61,996 nucleotides of DNA, taken from contig JAUNDC010000018.1 in assembly GCA_030526355.1 (NCBI GenBank), positions 1-61,996 of the forward strand, given 5' to 3'. This DNA is from Bacillota bacterium (GTDB taxonomy: Bacteria > Bacillota > Clostridia > Peptostreptococcales > Anaerovoracaceae). The translations under genes and the position numbers were made by a program. The notes under the pieces were generated by a model. It ran no database searches. It had not been told where the DNA came from and saw nothing but the letters and a program-made list of their open reading frames with translations. This document shows, in pieces, positions 35,695 through 43,034 of the stretch. How positions within the stretch are numbered: position 1 is the stretch's first letter; each line of letters starts with the position of its first letter.

Positions 35695-35726
35695 TTTAAG
35701 AAAAATTAGAATTTCATTAGAATATT
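35683..35726. repeat. Four 11-bp direct repeats, candidate response-regulator boxes
   Basis: Units start at 35683, 35694, 35705 and 35716, exactly 11 bp apart: ATTAGATAACA, ATTTAAGAAAA, ATTAGAATTTC, ATTAGAATATT. One helical-turn direct repeats are how OmpR/PhoB-family regulators bind. Three units lie upstream of the -35 and one overlaps it, which fits autoregulation of the two-component operon. Confidence 0.65.
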
Positions 35727-35737
35727 ATACCATAGCT

Positions 35738-37552
35738 TTAATCAAGAAAGCTGAAGAATTCTTCAGGAGATTTATCGGGAGGTCTCAGGTGACGTTTAAG
35801 CTTGTAAAGGCATTTGGGATCACCCCGTATTATTGTGCTGACTCCTTCAGTGCAGCTTAATGTGGCATCAAATCCAATCTCATGCAGTATTTTATCTGTA
35901 TTTTCGTTGAATGCCCCGAAGGGGTAGGTGAAGGTGTTGGGGGCAACTCCTGTGACATATGCTACTTTATCCTGAAGATGCATGAGATCCGACATGAGAA
36001 AATCCTTGTATTCGGCATCTGTTTCTGAAGATACCTGTGATACACCGTTGCGGGTTTCATAGCTGTGGCAGTTGTATGAATGATTCTGTATTTCCCAGTT
36101 GCCGGAAAGGTGCATCTGTAGAATATGATCCCAGGTAACGTGGGAGTAATTGGGGTTTTCATCAGGATGATTGCTGAAATCATCAGTCATTTTACCTACA
36201 ATGGAGATTACCGCCTTGGAATTATATTTTTTTAAAAGTGGAAAGGCATAATAATAATTATTGAAATACCCGTCATCAAAAGAAATGACAACCGGCTTGC
36301 GTGGCAGCGAACCGCTGTTATTGACGTATGCTATGACTTCCTTCATAAATACAGGGGTATAACCATGTGCTTTGAGATATTTCAGATCCTTTTCAAACAG
36401 CTCAGGTGATATTACATATTTATTCTGTCTGTCAGGATCCTTGAGAAGTGCATGGTACATGATTATAGGAAGCTCGATTTCATCGGATTCAGCAGCCTCT
36501 GCTGATGCTTCCCTTTCTCTGAGATAATAATTTTCTTCAGCAAAAGGGTATTTTCTTTTGTATTCACCGTCTGAGTTTTTCACAACGCTGCAGCGGTGTG
36601 AGGATAAGAGGCGCGTGATATCATAAAGGTCTATCCATATCTGAGTGGGGCTGTCCTTGGCATCCTCGTCAAAAACCAGCTGCATACCGAAATGGAGATG
36701 TGGAGTGTCGATATTGTTTACGTTTTCTTTGATGCTGTAGCCGGTCTGTCCGGTAAAACCTATGATGTCTCCAGCTGTGACAGTAGCACCGATATAGAGG
36801 TTTTCTGCGAAAGGTGTATCCTTACGCAGATGAGCGTAATAATAATATCTTTCCTTATCGAAGCTGCGTATCCCTATGCGCCAGCCGCCATACTGGTTCC
36901 AGCCTAGAGCTTCCACTGTACCGCTTTCCACCGCTATGACCGGAGTGCCGATTGATGTCATCATATCGTGGCCCAGATGCCTTCTGCTGTAGCCGTAGCT
37001 TCTGTTGGTTCCGAAATCGTCGAAATCAGAATAGTAAAAGCCTTCTGCCAGAGGAGAGAAGGCTTTGAGACCGTATACCTTTTTCCATGAGCTTCTGCCG
37101 TCATCATCCGGAGTTTTAATCTGATATTCTCCCAGAAACCCTCTTAGCACAGCACCATAGGCACGGCTGTAATAATCAAAGTATTTCATGTCTCTGGTAA
37201 TGGATGATACAGTATTGCCGGCTTTGAGTTTTTCTATGAATTCATCCATGTCGGATTCTCTGTAGGCGGTGAAGTCACCACCGTATCGGGCACCCAGATA
37301 AGCAAGAGCATCTATCCAGCTGATATGCAGCTTGTCATCGTAGGTGGCTATATCTATGTCCATGGCTTTTTTCATAGCCTCATAGGGTACATTGAATTCA
37401 ACCCATTTGATAGGCTTGTCGGGATCAATCGTTTTTTTTGCTGTTAAGAGTGCAGGCGAAGATATGAGTGATGTAAAAAGCACTGAAGCAGCGGTGCATA
37501 TTATCACAGCGGCAGTGATTATAAGTGTCGCTTTGTTTTTTCTGTTTTTCAT
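35738..37552 (-). CDS. Bifunctional M23 peptidase-like / polysaccharide deacetylase
   Basis: Secreted or membrane-anchored wall enzyme of 604 residues. An N-terminal signal anchor (about 10-30) is followed by a low-homology region and then a LytM/M23 domain (about 195-315) with LGHDMMTSIGTPVIA and TPHLHFGM, giving the H-x3-D and HxH zinc ligands. The C-terminal half (about 355-600) is a NodB-type deacetylase: LPIIMYHAL, VVISFDDGYFNN (DD pair), EIQNHSYNCHS (H-x4-H metal site) and FTYPFGAFNENTDKIL. The combination could cut peptide cross-links and deacetylate glycan in one protein. AAAGGAGG precedes the ATG. Confidence 0.88.
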   Translation of the reverse strand: MKNRKNKATLIITAAVIICTAASVLFTSLISSPALLTAKKTIDPDKPIKWVEFNVPYEAMKKAMDIDIATYDDKLHISWIDALAYLGARYGGDFTAYRESDMDEFIEKLKAGNTVSSITRDMKYFDYYSRAYGAVLRGFLGEYQIKTPDDDGRSSWKKVYGLKAFSPLAEGFYYSDFDDFGTNRSYGYSRRHLGHDMMTSIGTPVIAVESGTVEALGWNQYGGWRIGIRSFDKERYYYYAHLRKDTPFAENLYIGATVTAGDIIGFTGQTGYSIKENVNNIDTPHLHFGMQLVFDEDAKDSPTQIWIDLYDITRLLSSHRCSVVKNSDGEYKRKYPFAEENYYLREREASAEAAESDEIELPIIMYHALLKDPDRQNKYVISPELFEKDLKYLKAHGYTPVFMKEVIAYVNNSGSLPRKPVVISFDDGYFNNYYYAFPLLKKYNSKAVISIVGKMTDDFSNHPDENPNYSHVTWDHILQMHLSGNWEIQNHSYNCHSYETRNGVSQVSSETDAEYKDFLMSDLMHLQDKVAYVTGVAPNTFTYPFGAFNENTDKILHEIGFDATLSCTEGVSTIIRGDPKCLYKLKRHLRPPDKSPEEFFSFLD

Positions 37553-37650
37553 CGTGGCCTCCTTTGATAAAAAATATGAGTTGATTTCGTATTTTATGTA
37601 CCTTTTGTATGTGTTATAATTACAGCAGCTGTAAAAATAGGAGGTAGGAT

Positions 37651-38982
37651 ATGAAAGTAGCGTTTCATACGCTGGGATGTAAGGTGAATCAGTACGAGAC
37701 CGAGGCGATGATGAAGGACTTCAGGGAAAAAGGCTGTGAAATAGTGGACGAACGAGAATTCGCAGATGTTTATATAATCAATACCTGCACAGTAACAGCC
37801 GTAGCGGACAGAAAATCACGTCAGTACATACGTAGAATGAAAAAGGTTAATCCGGACAGCGTGATTGCTGTTACGGGCTGTTATGCGCAGATAAAGCCGG
37901 AGGAGGTTGCAGCTGTCGACGGTGTCGATATTGTAGCAGGTACCAATGAAAAAGGTCGCATGGCTGAATACATTGCAGAGTTTATGGATAATCATGTGAG
38001 TCAGGTTCATATCAAAGGTTATGATGAGCTTGATGTTTATGAAGAGACGGGGACTGTGACAAGCACTGAAAACAGAACACGTGCGTACATCAAGATTCAG
38101 GAGGGGTGCAACAGATTCTGTGCATATTGCGTGATCCCGTATGCCAGAGGCAAGGTAAGAAGCAGATTGCTTGATGAGATAGTCAGGGAGGCGGAGGAAC
38201 TGATAGCAGCAGGATATAAGGAGCTGGTGCTGACAGGAATAAACACGGCATTGTATGATATGGAAAACGAACATGACGGTTCGGAAGAGTTATATGGTGT
38301 TGAGAAAGTCATAGACGCTATCAATTGTATCAAGGGGGATTTCAGAATCAGGCTGAGCTCGCTTGAACCGGCTGTTGTAAATGCTGATTATGTAAAACGT
38401 CTGCTGAAGTATGATAAATTATGCCATCACATGCACCTTTCTGCGCAGAGCGGAAGCGATGATGTGCTTGCGGCAATGAACAGGCCGTACAGCAGACAGG
38501 CTTATCTGGATATCGTCAGTGTTCTGCGTGAATTTGATCCGTGCTATGGCGTATCGACTGATATAATAGTAGGGTTTCCGGGGGAAAAGGAAAAGAACTT
38601 TGATGAAAGCTGCAGTCTGGTCAGAGAGTGTGCGTTTTGCAAGACCCATGTATTTAAATATTCCAAAAGACCTATGACCATAGCGGCAACAATGGAAGGG
38701 CATATTGATCCGGAGGTCAAAAACCGCAGAAGTGACAAGCTACATAAAATTGGAATGGAAGCGGCAGAGAACTTTTTTGATAAAAACAGAGGAAGAACCG
38801 AGCTGGTGCTTCTGGAGGAGCTTTATCCCGAGAAGAGCATAGCTACAGGGTATACTGACAACTATACCAGAGTATATATAGGATATGAGGACGAGCATGA
38901 AATTAACAAGCTGCTTAATGAATTTGTGGCGGTAAAGCTTGTGGAACCTTATGAGGACGGGATGACTGCCGTCATACTGTAA
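37651..38982 (+). CDS. mtaB: tRNA (t6A37) methylthiotransferase MtaB
   Basis: Radical SAM enzyme of 443 residues that converts t6A37 to ms2t6A37 in ANN-decoding tRNAs. The N-terminal UPF0004 domain has cluster cysteines in LGCKVNQYETE, NTCTV and GCYAQ. The radical SAM motif is CNRFCAYC near residues 151-158, preceded by YIKIQEG and followed by IPYARGKVRSR. A TRAM domain ends the protein. Gene order with prmA/rsmE upstream and HIT-rpsU-yqeY downstream is the common Firmicute pattern. A TATAAT lies 33 bp ahead of the start. Confidence 0.95.
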   Translation: MKVAFHTLGCKVNQYETEAMMKDFREKGCEIVDEREFADVYIINTCTVTAVADRKSRQYIRRMKKVNPDSVIAVTGCYAQIKPEEVAAVDGVDIVAGTNEKGRMAEYIAEFMDNHVSQVHIKGYDELDVYEETGTVTSTENRTRAYIKIQEGCNRFCAYCVIPYARGKVRSRLLDEIVREAEELIAAGYKELVLTGINTALYDMENEHDGSEELYGVEKVIDAINCIKGDFRIRLSSLEPAVVNADYVKRLLKYDKLCHHMHLSAQSGSDDVLAAMNRPYSRQAYLDIVSVLREFDPCYGVSTDIIVGFPGEKEKNFDESCSLVRECAFCKTHVFKYSKRPMTIAATMEGHIDPEVKNRRSDKLHKIGMEAAENFFDKNRGRTELVLLEELYPEKSIATGYTDNYTRVYIGYEDEHEINKLLNEFVAVKLVEPYEDGMTAVIL

Positions 38983-39038
38983 TGGGTATCCGGTATAATC
39001 AGTTTGTACATATGGTATATGGTTTGGAAAAGTTGAAT

Positions 39039-39067
39039 TTGATATTATTTCTTGATGAATGTATAAT
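39039..39067 (+). promoter_or_regulatory. HIT gene promoter
   Basis: TTGATA (39039-39044), 17-bp spacer, TATAAT (39062-39067), 33 bp ahead of the HIT gene. Confidence 0.7.
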
Positions 39068-39099
39068 ATAATCATTATCTGATGAAAGGAAGTGAAAGA

Positions 39100-39441
39100 A
39101 TGACAGATTGTATATTCTGTAAAATAGCAGCTGGTGAGATACCTTCCAATAAGGTTTATGAGGATGACCGTATTCTCTGCTTCCACGATCTTGATCCGCA
39201 GGCACCTATACATGTGCTTATAATACCAAAGAAGCACATAGCATCAATTGATGTGGTAACTGAGGATGATAAGGAGCTGCTGGGATACATAATGCTCAAG
39301 GTTCAGGAAATAGCAGCGAAGCTGGGAATTGAAAACGGATACCGTGTTGTAAATAACTGCGGTGAGGATGGTCTTCAGACTGTACAGCATCTCCATTTCC
39401 ACCTTCTGGGCAAGAGAAAAATGACCTGGCCGCCAGGCTGA
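39100..39441 (+). CDS. HIT family nucleotide-binding protein (Hint-like)
   Basis: Small purine nucleotide phosphoramidase-type protein of 113 residues. It starts MTDCIFCKIAAGEIPSNKVYED, has HVLIIPKKHI near 45 and the histidine triad VQHLHFHLLG near 100. CxxC at the N-terminus is usual in Hint proteins. An upstream in-frame ATG at 39082 overlaps the AAAGGAAG site, so 39100 is preferred. It lies between mtaB and rpsU as in other Firmicutes. Confidence 0.93.
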   Translation: MTDCIFCKIAAGEIPSNKVYEDDRILCFHDLDPQAPIHVLIIPKKHIASIDVVTEDDKELLGYIMLKVQEIAAKLGIENGYRVVNNCGEDGLQTVQHLHFHLLGKRKMTWPPG

Positions 39442-39482
39442 TTTCGTGGCCGAAACAATGGAAGAAATTGATTAAAAAAATC

Positions 39483-39511
39483 TTGCATATCATAAAATAA
39501 AATAGTATAAT
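39483..39511 (+). promoter_or_regulatory. rpsU promoter
   Basis: TTGCAT (39483-39488), 17-bp spacer, TATAAT (39506-39511). Confidence 0.65.
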
Positions 39512-39578
39512 AGCAATGTTATAGGCAAGCCGTTCTAGAGGCACAATGATTTAGATAAAGTCAGGAGGTGAAATGGAA

Positions 39579-39758
39579 ATGGCACAGGTAATCGTAAGAG
39601 AAAACGAAAGCTTGGAGAGCGCTTTAAAGAGATTCAAGAGATCATGCGCAAGAGATGGAGTAATGTCCGAACTGAGAAAGAGAGAACATTACGAAAAGCC
39701 GAGCGTTAAGAGAAAGAAGAAGTCTGAAGCTGCAAGAAAAAAGGCTAAGAAATATTAA
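39579..39758 (+). CDS. rpsU: 30S ribosomal protein S21
   Basis: Small basic ribosomal protein of 59 residues with [37 protein letters not shown] and a lysine-rich tail. ATG codons at 39573 and 39579 both follow AGGAGGTGA; the second gives the usual S21 N-terminal length ([11 protein letters not shown]) and better spacing. yqeY follows 33 bases later. Confidence 0.96.
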   Translation: MAQVIVRENESLESALKRFKRSCARDGVMSELRKREHYEKPSVKRKKKSEAARKKAKKY

Positions 39759-39791
39759 TCTGCAGAAACAGATAGATTAGAGGTGTTGTAA

Positions 39792-40244
39792 TTGACCTTA
39801 AAAGAAAGATTGAATGCTGACTTTAAGGAAGCAATGAAAAACAAGCAGACGGTTCGTAAGGAAACCATAAGCTTTGTGAGAGCTGCTATCAAGCAGTATG
39901 AAGTAGATAACAGAGAAGAAATCGATGATGCAGGGATTGCGTCCATTTTAGCCAAGCAGGTGAAAATGAGAAAAGATGCCCTCGCTGATTTTGAATCTGC
40001 CGGAAGAACGGATTTACTGGAAGCCTATAACGCAGAAATTGAAGTCCTGATGGAATATATGCCTAAACAGCTTACTGCTGACGAGATTATGGACATCGTC
40101 AGGGAAACTGCTGATGAAATGGGTGTAGAGCAGGGCAGCGGCAGGGCCGGCATGGGCAAGCTCATGGGTAAGGTAATGCCTAAGGTCAAGGGAGTTGCAG
40201 ATGGCAATGATGTTAAATCGGCTGTACAGCAGTTCCTTGGTTAA
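39792..40244 (+). CDS. yqeY: GatB/YqeY domain protein
   Basis: 150-residue protein related to the tail domain of GatB, the amidotransferase subunit acting on misacylated tRNA. It has MTLKERLNADFKEAMKNK, RKDALADFESAGRTDLLEAY, EYMPKQLTADE and GKLMGKVMPKVKGVADGN, all typical of YqeY. The start is a TTG, 7 bases after GAGGTG; no ATG is available nearby. Function of stand-alone YqeY is unresolved. Cotranscribed with rpsU and followed by a terminator. Confidence 0.92.
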   Translation: MTLKERLNADFKEAMKNKQTVRKETISFVRAAIKQYEVDNREEIDDAGIASILAKQVKMRKDALADFESAGRTDLLEAYNAEIEVLMEYMPKQLTADEIMDIVRETADEMGVEQGSGRAGMGKLMGKVMPKVKGVADGNDVKSAVQQFLG

Positions 40245-40262
40245 CTGAATAAAAGATGACAG

Positions 40263-40292
40263 ACCCGGTACATATTGTTGCCGGGTTTTTTC
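40263..40292 (+). terminator. rpsU-yqeY terminator
   Basis: ACCCGG (40263-40268), 12-nt loop, CCGGGT (40281-40286), then TTTTTT-rich tail. Confidence 0.8.
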
Positions 40293-40359
40293 TTGTCGTA
40301 TTTTATTGTGATATCCTGTTTACTTTTATGTTTTAATTTAAAAATTCTGTTCCATTACC

Positions 40360-40387
40360 TTGAAAAGAATTGTGTTAGTGATATAAT
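40360..40387 (+). promoter_or_regulatory. Promoter of the membrane LuxR gene
   Basis: TTGAAA (40360-40365), 16-bp spacer, TATAAT (40382-40387). Confidence 0.65.
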
Positions 40388-40427
40388 TCTGTCGGACTAA
40401 ATATTGAATATTAGGAGTGACAGCAGT

Positions 40428-41423
40428 ATGATATCAAATGCAATGTTTATTACATATACGATAATGTGTTTTCTAGGTCTTCAGGCAATAACGCTGATAG
40501 TGATTATGTCAAAGCGCAATGATGCCGGCAACAGGAAGCTTATGAAGGCAACGAGAAATTTTGCAGTTATTTCATTTGCCCTGGGGCTTTATTATTACAT
40601 CACATATTACCGCGAGCTGGTACTGGGGGAGTTTGCAACAGGACCGGTTATCAGAGGCTTTGATGCAATGATATTCTATGCAATGGGGTATAGCTGGCTT
40701 ATGCTGATTGATACAATTACTGGAACAGAAAACATCATGATAAAAAAACTCAGACGTCAGATAAATATTGTATTCCCATGTCTGATGATTCTATCGGCCA
40801 TAATATATGTTTTTATTCTTGATGAATACTATAATACAGATTCTTTCCCGGAGGAAGTAATCACCATAGTATCGGAAGCCGTGTTGGGAACAGTTGTGAT
40901 GGTATATACGATAAGATATGTTCTGTGGGCATATAGAGAGCTTGTCGACAAGGCAAGCAGACAGTATATCATGATTGTCAGCATAGTTGTATGTTTTAAT
41001 ACATTATGGAATAACTTTGTTGCATCATTTGTCTTCATCAAAGCTGTTTCATTGTCGGTAATGTGTTCAAATCTTTACGCAGTCACATCGATTCTGCTGC
41101 TTATTACAAATCTGCTGACTCTGATATATGTATACAAAAAAGATTTCACCCCTGTTTTTTTTGGCGAAAAGCATGATGATATAAATCAGCTAAGCGAAGA
41201 AGATGCGGTGAATCTTGTTGCTGCTAATCACATGCTGACGGAAAGGGAACGGGATGTGATGATGTTGGCCTATGAAGGTCTGACGAATCCGGATATTGCA
41301 GATAAGCTGTTTATATCTAGACATACTGTAAAGCGACATATGCACAATATATTCGAAAAACTGGATGTATCAACAAGAATGGAGCTGGCCCATCTGGTTC
41401 AGTCACAGATGAACAATAAATGA
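40428..41423 (+). CDS. Membrane-bound LuxR-family transcriptional regulator
   Basis: 331-residue regulator. About seven hydrophobic segments fill residues 1-235 (for example ITYTIMCFLGLQAITLIVI and AVTSILLLITNLLTLIYVY), with no kinase or receiver motifs. The C-terminal 65 residues are a LuxR/GerE helix-turn-helix: LTERERDVMMLAYEGLTNPD, SRHTVKRHMHNIFEKLDV. Such proteins would bind DNA while anchored in the membrane. ATG 40428 follows TTAGGAGTG. The next genes downstream, a saccharopine-dehydrogenase-like enzyme and an APC transporter, have a palindrome-bearing promoter and are candidate targets. The signal is unknown. Confidence 0.87.
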   Translation: MISNAMFITYTIMCFLGLQAITLIVIMSKRNDAGNRKLMKATRNFAVISFALGLYYYITYYRELVLGEFATGPVIRGFDAMIFYAMGYSWLMLIDTITGTENIMIKKLRRQINIVFPCLMILSAIIYVFILDEYYNTDSFPEEVITIVSEAVLGTVVMVYTIRYVLWAYRELVDKASRQYIMIVSIVVCFNTLWNNFVASFVFIKAVSLSVMCSNLYAVTSILLLITNLLTLIYVYKKDFTPVFFGEKHDDINQLSEEDAVNLVAANHMLTERERDVMMLAYEGLTNPDIADKLFISRHTVKRHMHNIFEKLDVSTRMELAHLVQSQMNNK

Positions 41424-41443
41424 TTACTATTAAAGTATGTAGG

Positions 41444-41469
41444 AGCGACCTTGCGGCAGGTCGCTTTTT
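41444..41469 (+). terminator. Terminator after the LuxR gene
   Basis: AGCGACCT (41444-41451), 6-nt loop, AGGTCGCT (41458-41465), then five T in all. Confidence 0.85.
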
Positions 41470-41480
41470 AAATGCTTAGA

Positions 41481-41500
41481 AATATTGGAATTTCAATATT
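41481..41500. promoter_or_regulatory. Palindrome at the dehydrogenase promoter, candidate LuxR-protein operator
   Basis: AATATTGGAATTTCAATATT is a 20-bp palindrome with one mismatched pair; perfect 7-bp outer arms are AATATTG and CAATATT. Its right end overlaps the -35 element. LuxR-type regulators bind palindromes near 18-20 bp. A second small palindrome, CCATATGG, lies in the promoter spacer. Confidence 0.55.
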
Positions 41501-41527
41501 GATACCCATATGGTCCATATATATTAG
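41499..41527 (+). promoter_or_regulatory. Promoter of the saccharopine-dehydrogenase-like gene, with structured leader
   Basis: TTGATA (41499-41504), 17-bp spacer, TATTAG (41522-41527). The resulting leader is about 120 nt and includes a CCGGA/TCCGG hairpin (41551-41576 region) and a CACC/GGTG stem just before the GGAGG site. It matches no riboswitch I recognise. Confidence 0.5.
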
Positions 41528-41653
41528 CACTATCGGATGTAGCTTTGGCCCGGATGGTTTATTGATTTTCGCTCCGGAATATAGGTAGAATCGGGTTGCA
41601 CCTGAGGAGGGTGTACAAACGATAAACAATAAATTTAGTTGGAGGATTTTATA

Positions 41654-42940
41654 ATGAAATTACTTATTATCGGAGCTGGCGGAGTTGGAACATCGGCAGC
41701 AAAAATCATCGCTAGACAGGGAGCAGAAGCCGACTGGGCAGAAAAGGTTGTAGTTGCTGACTATAACAAAGAAAGAGCAGAAAAAGTTGCTAATGAAATC
41801 TGCGGTGGAGGCAAATTCGTAGCTGCACAGATCAACGCTATGGATGCAGAAAGCATCAAGGCAGTAGTAAAAGAACATGACATCGATTTCGCAATGAACG
41901 CATGTGACCCTAGAATGAACGAAACTATCTTTGATACATGTCTGGAAGCTAAGATCGGATATCTCGACTGTGCGATGACGTTAGGTAAGGAACATCCTGA
42001 GAAGCCTTATGAACTGGCAAATGTTAAATTAGGTGACTATCAGTTTGCTAAGCAGAAGGAATGGGAAGCATCCGGCAAGATCGCAGTATGCGGCTCAGGT
42101 GTAGAACCTGGTATGGCTGACGTATTTGCTAAATATGCAGCAACTCATCTGTTCGACAAGATAGACAGAGTAGACGTAAGAGACGGTGACAACTATGGAA
42201 ATACTGATTCAGACTTCGGATTCTCCGTATGGACTACTATCGAAGAATGTCTGCAGCCGCCTGTAATCTGGGAAAAGAACGAAGAGCATCCTGAAGGACA
42301 CTGGTTCTGTACAGAACAGTTCTCAGAGCCTGAAGTATTCAACTTCCCTGGCGGAATCGGCGATGTTGAAGTAGTAAACGTAGAGCATGAGGAAGTACTG
42401 CTGGTACCAAGAGAAATCGACTGCAACAGAGTAACCTTCAAATACGGTGTACCTGCAGACTTCAGAAAGAAGCTGTTAGTGCTCCACGAATATGGACTTG
42501 CTGACAAGAGAACAAAGATCAAGGTTGGAGACGCAGAAATCACACCAAGAGATTTCGTATGCAAGGTAATCCCAAGCCCTGTAGATGCAACAATGACAAT
42601 GACAGGAAAAGGCTGTGCCGGAACATGGGTAACAGGCTGGAAGGATGGAAAATACAGATCAGTATACCTGTATCAGGTAGCAGACAATCAGGAATGTATC
42701 AAGAAGTATACTACAAACTCAGTAGTAGCACAGACAGCAGTAGGACCTGTAATCATGATGGAACTTATCGCTAAAGGAATCTGGAATGATGCAGGAGCAT
42801 GGGGACCTGAACACTTCGATCCGGATCCATTCGTAGAAAGACTTGCAAAATATGAATTCCCTGCAGGAATCAGAGAAATGGATTCAGAATATGCAGATGC
42901 AATGAACGAGAAAGCTATGCTTGATCTTCTGGCTAAATAA
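41654..42940 (+). CDS. Saccharopine dehydrogenase-like oxidoreductase
   Basis: NAD(P)-dependent amino acid dehydrogenase or reductase of 428 residues. It starts with the Rossmann motif KLLIIGAGGVGTSAAKII; DYNKERAEKVANEI is the expected strand 2-helix and MNACDPRMNETIFDTCLEAK the catalytic-domain junction. Members include saccharopine, carboxynorspermidine and homospermidine enzymes; the exact substrate is not evident. ATG 41654 follows GGAGG; codon choice is strongly biased, much like dnaK, which suggests a highly expressed central catabolic enzyme. An amino acid transporter follows after a perfect hairpin, and the pair probably handles one compound. Confidence 0.82.
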   Translation: MKLLIIGAGGVGTSAAKIIARQGAEADWAEKVVVADYNKERAEKVANEICGGGKFVAAQINAMDAESIKAVVKEHDIDFAMNACDPRMNETIFDTCLEAKIGYLDCAMTLGKEHPEKPYELANVKLGDYQFAKQKEWEASGKIAVCGSGVEPGMADVFAKYAATHLFDKIDRVDVRDGDNYGNTDSDFGFSVWTTIEECLQPPVIWEKNEEHPEGHWFCTEQFSEPEVFNFPGGIGDVEVVNVEHEEVLLVPREIDCNRVTFKYGVPADFRKKLLVLHEYGLADKRTKIKVGDAEITPRDFVCKVIPSPVDATMTMTGKGCAGTWVTGWKDGKYRSVYLYQVADNQECIKKYTTNSVVAQTAVGPVIMMELIAKGIWNDAGAWGPEHFDPDPFVERLAKYEFPAGIREMDSEYADAMNEKAMLDLLAK

Positions 42941-42968
42941 AGCGGTATAACAATAAACCAAGAACAAT

Positions 42969-42998
42969 GCCGCAGAACCGGATTTCCGGTTCTGTGGC
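42969..42998 (+). other. Perfect intercistronic hairpin
   Basis: GCCGCAGAACCGG (42969-42981), ATTT loop, CCGGTTCTGTGGC (42986-42998): 13 paired positions (one G-T), with no T tract after it. It lies between the dehydrogenase and transporter and may stabilise the upstream mRNA or block exonucleases rather than terminate. Confidence 0.75.
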
Positions 42999-43034
42999 GT
43001 GTTCCAGGGAACTCTGAAAGGACAACTTATTGAT

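Noticed and set aside
41528..41653. Lysine, glycine or c-di-GMP riboswitch in the dehydrogenase leader
   Set aside because: The leader is too short for a lysine riboswitch and lacks the conserved glycine or c-di-GMP core sequences I know.
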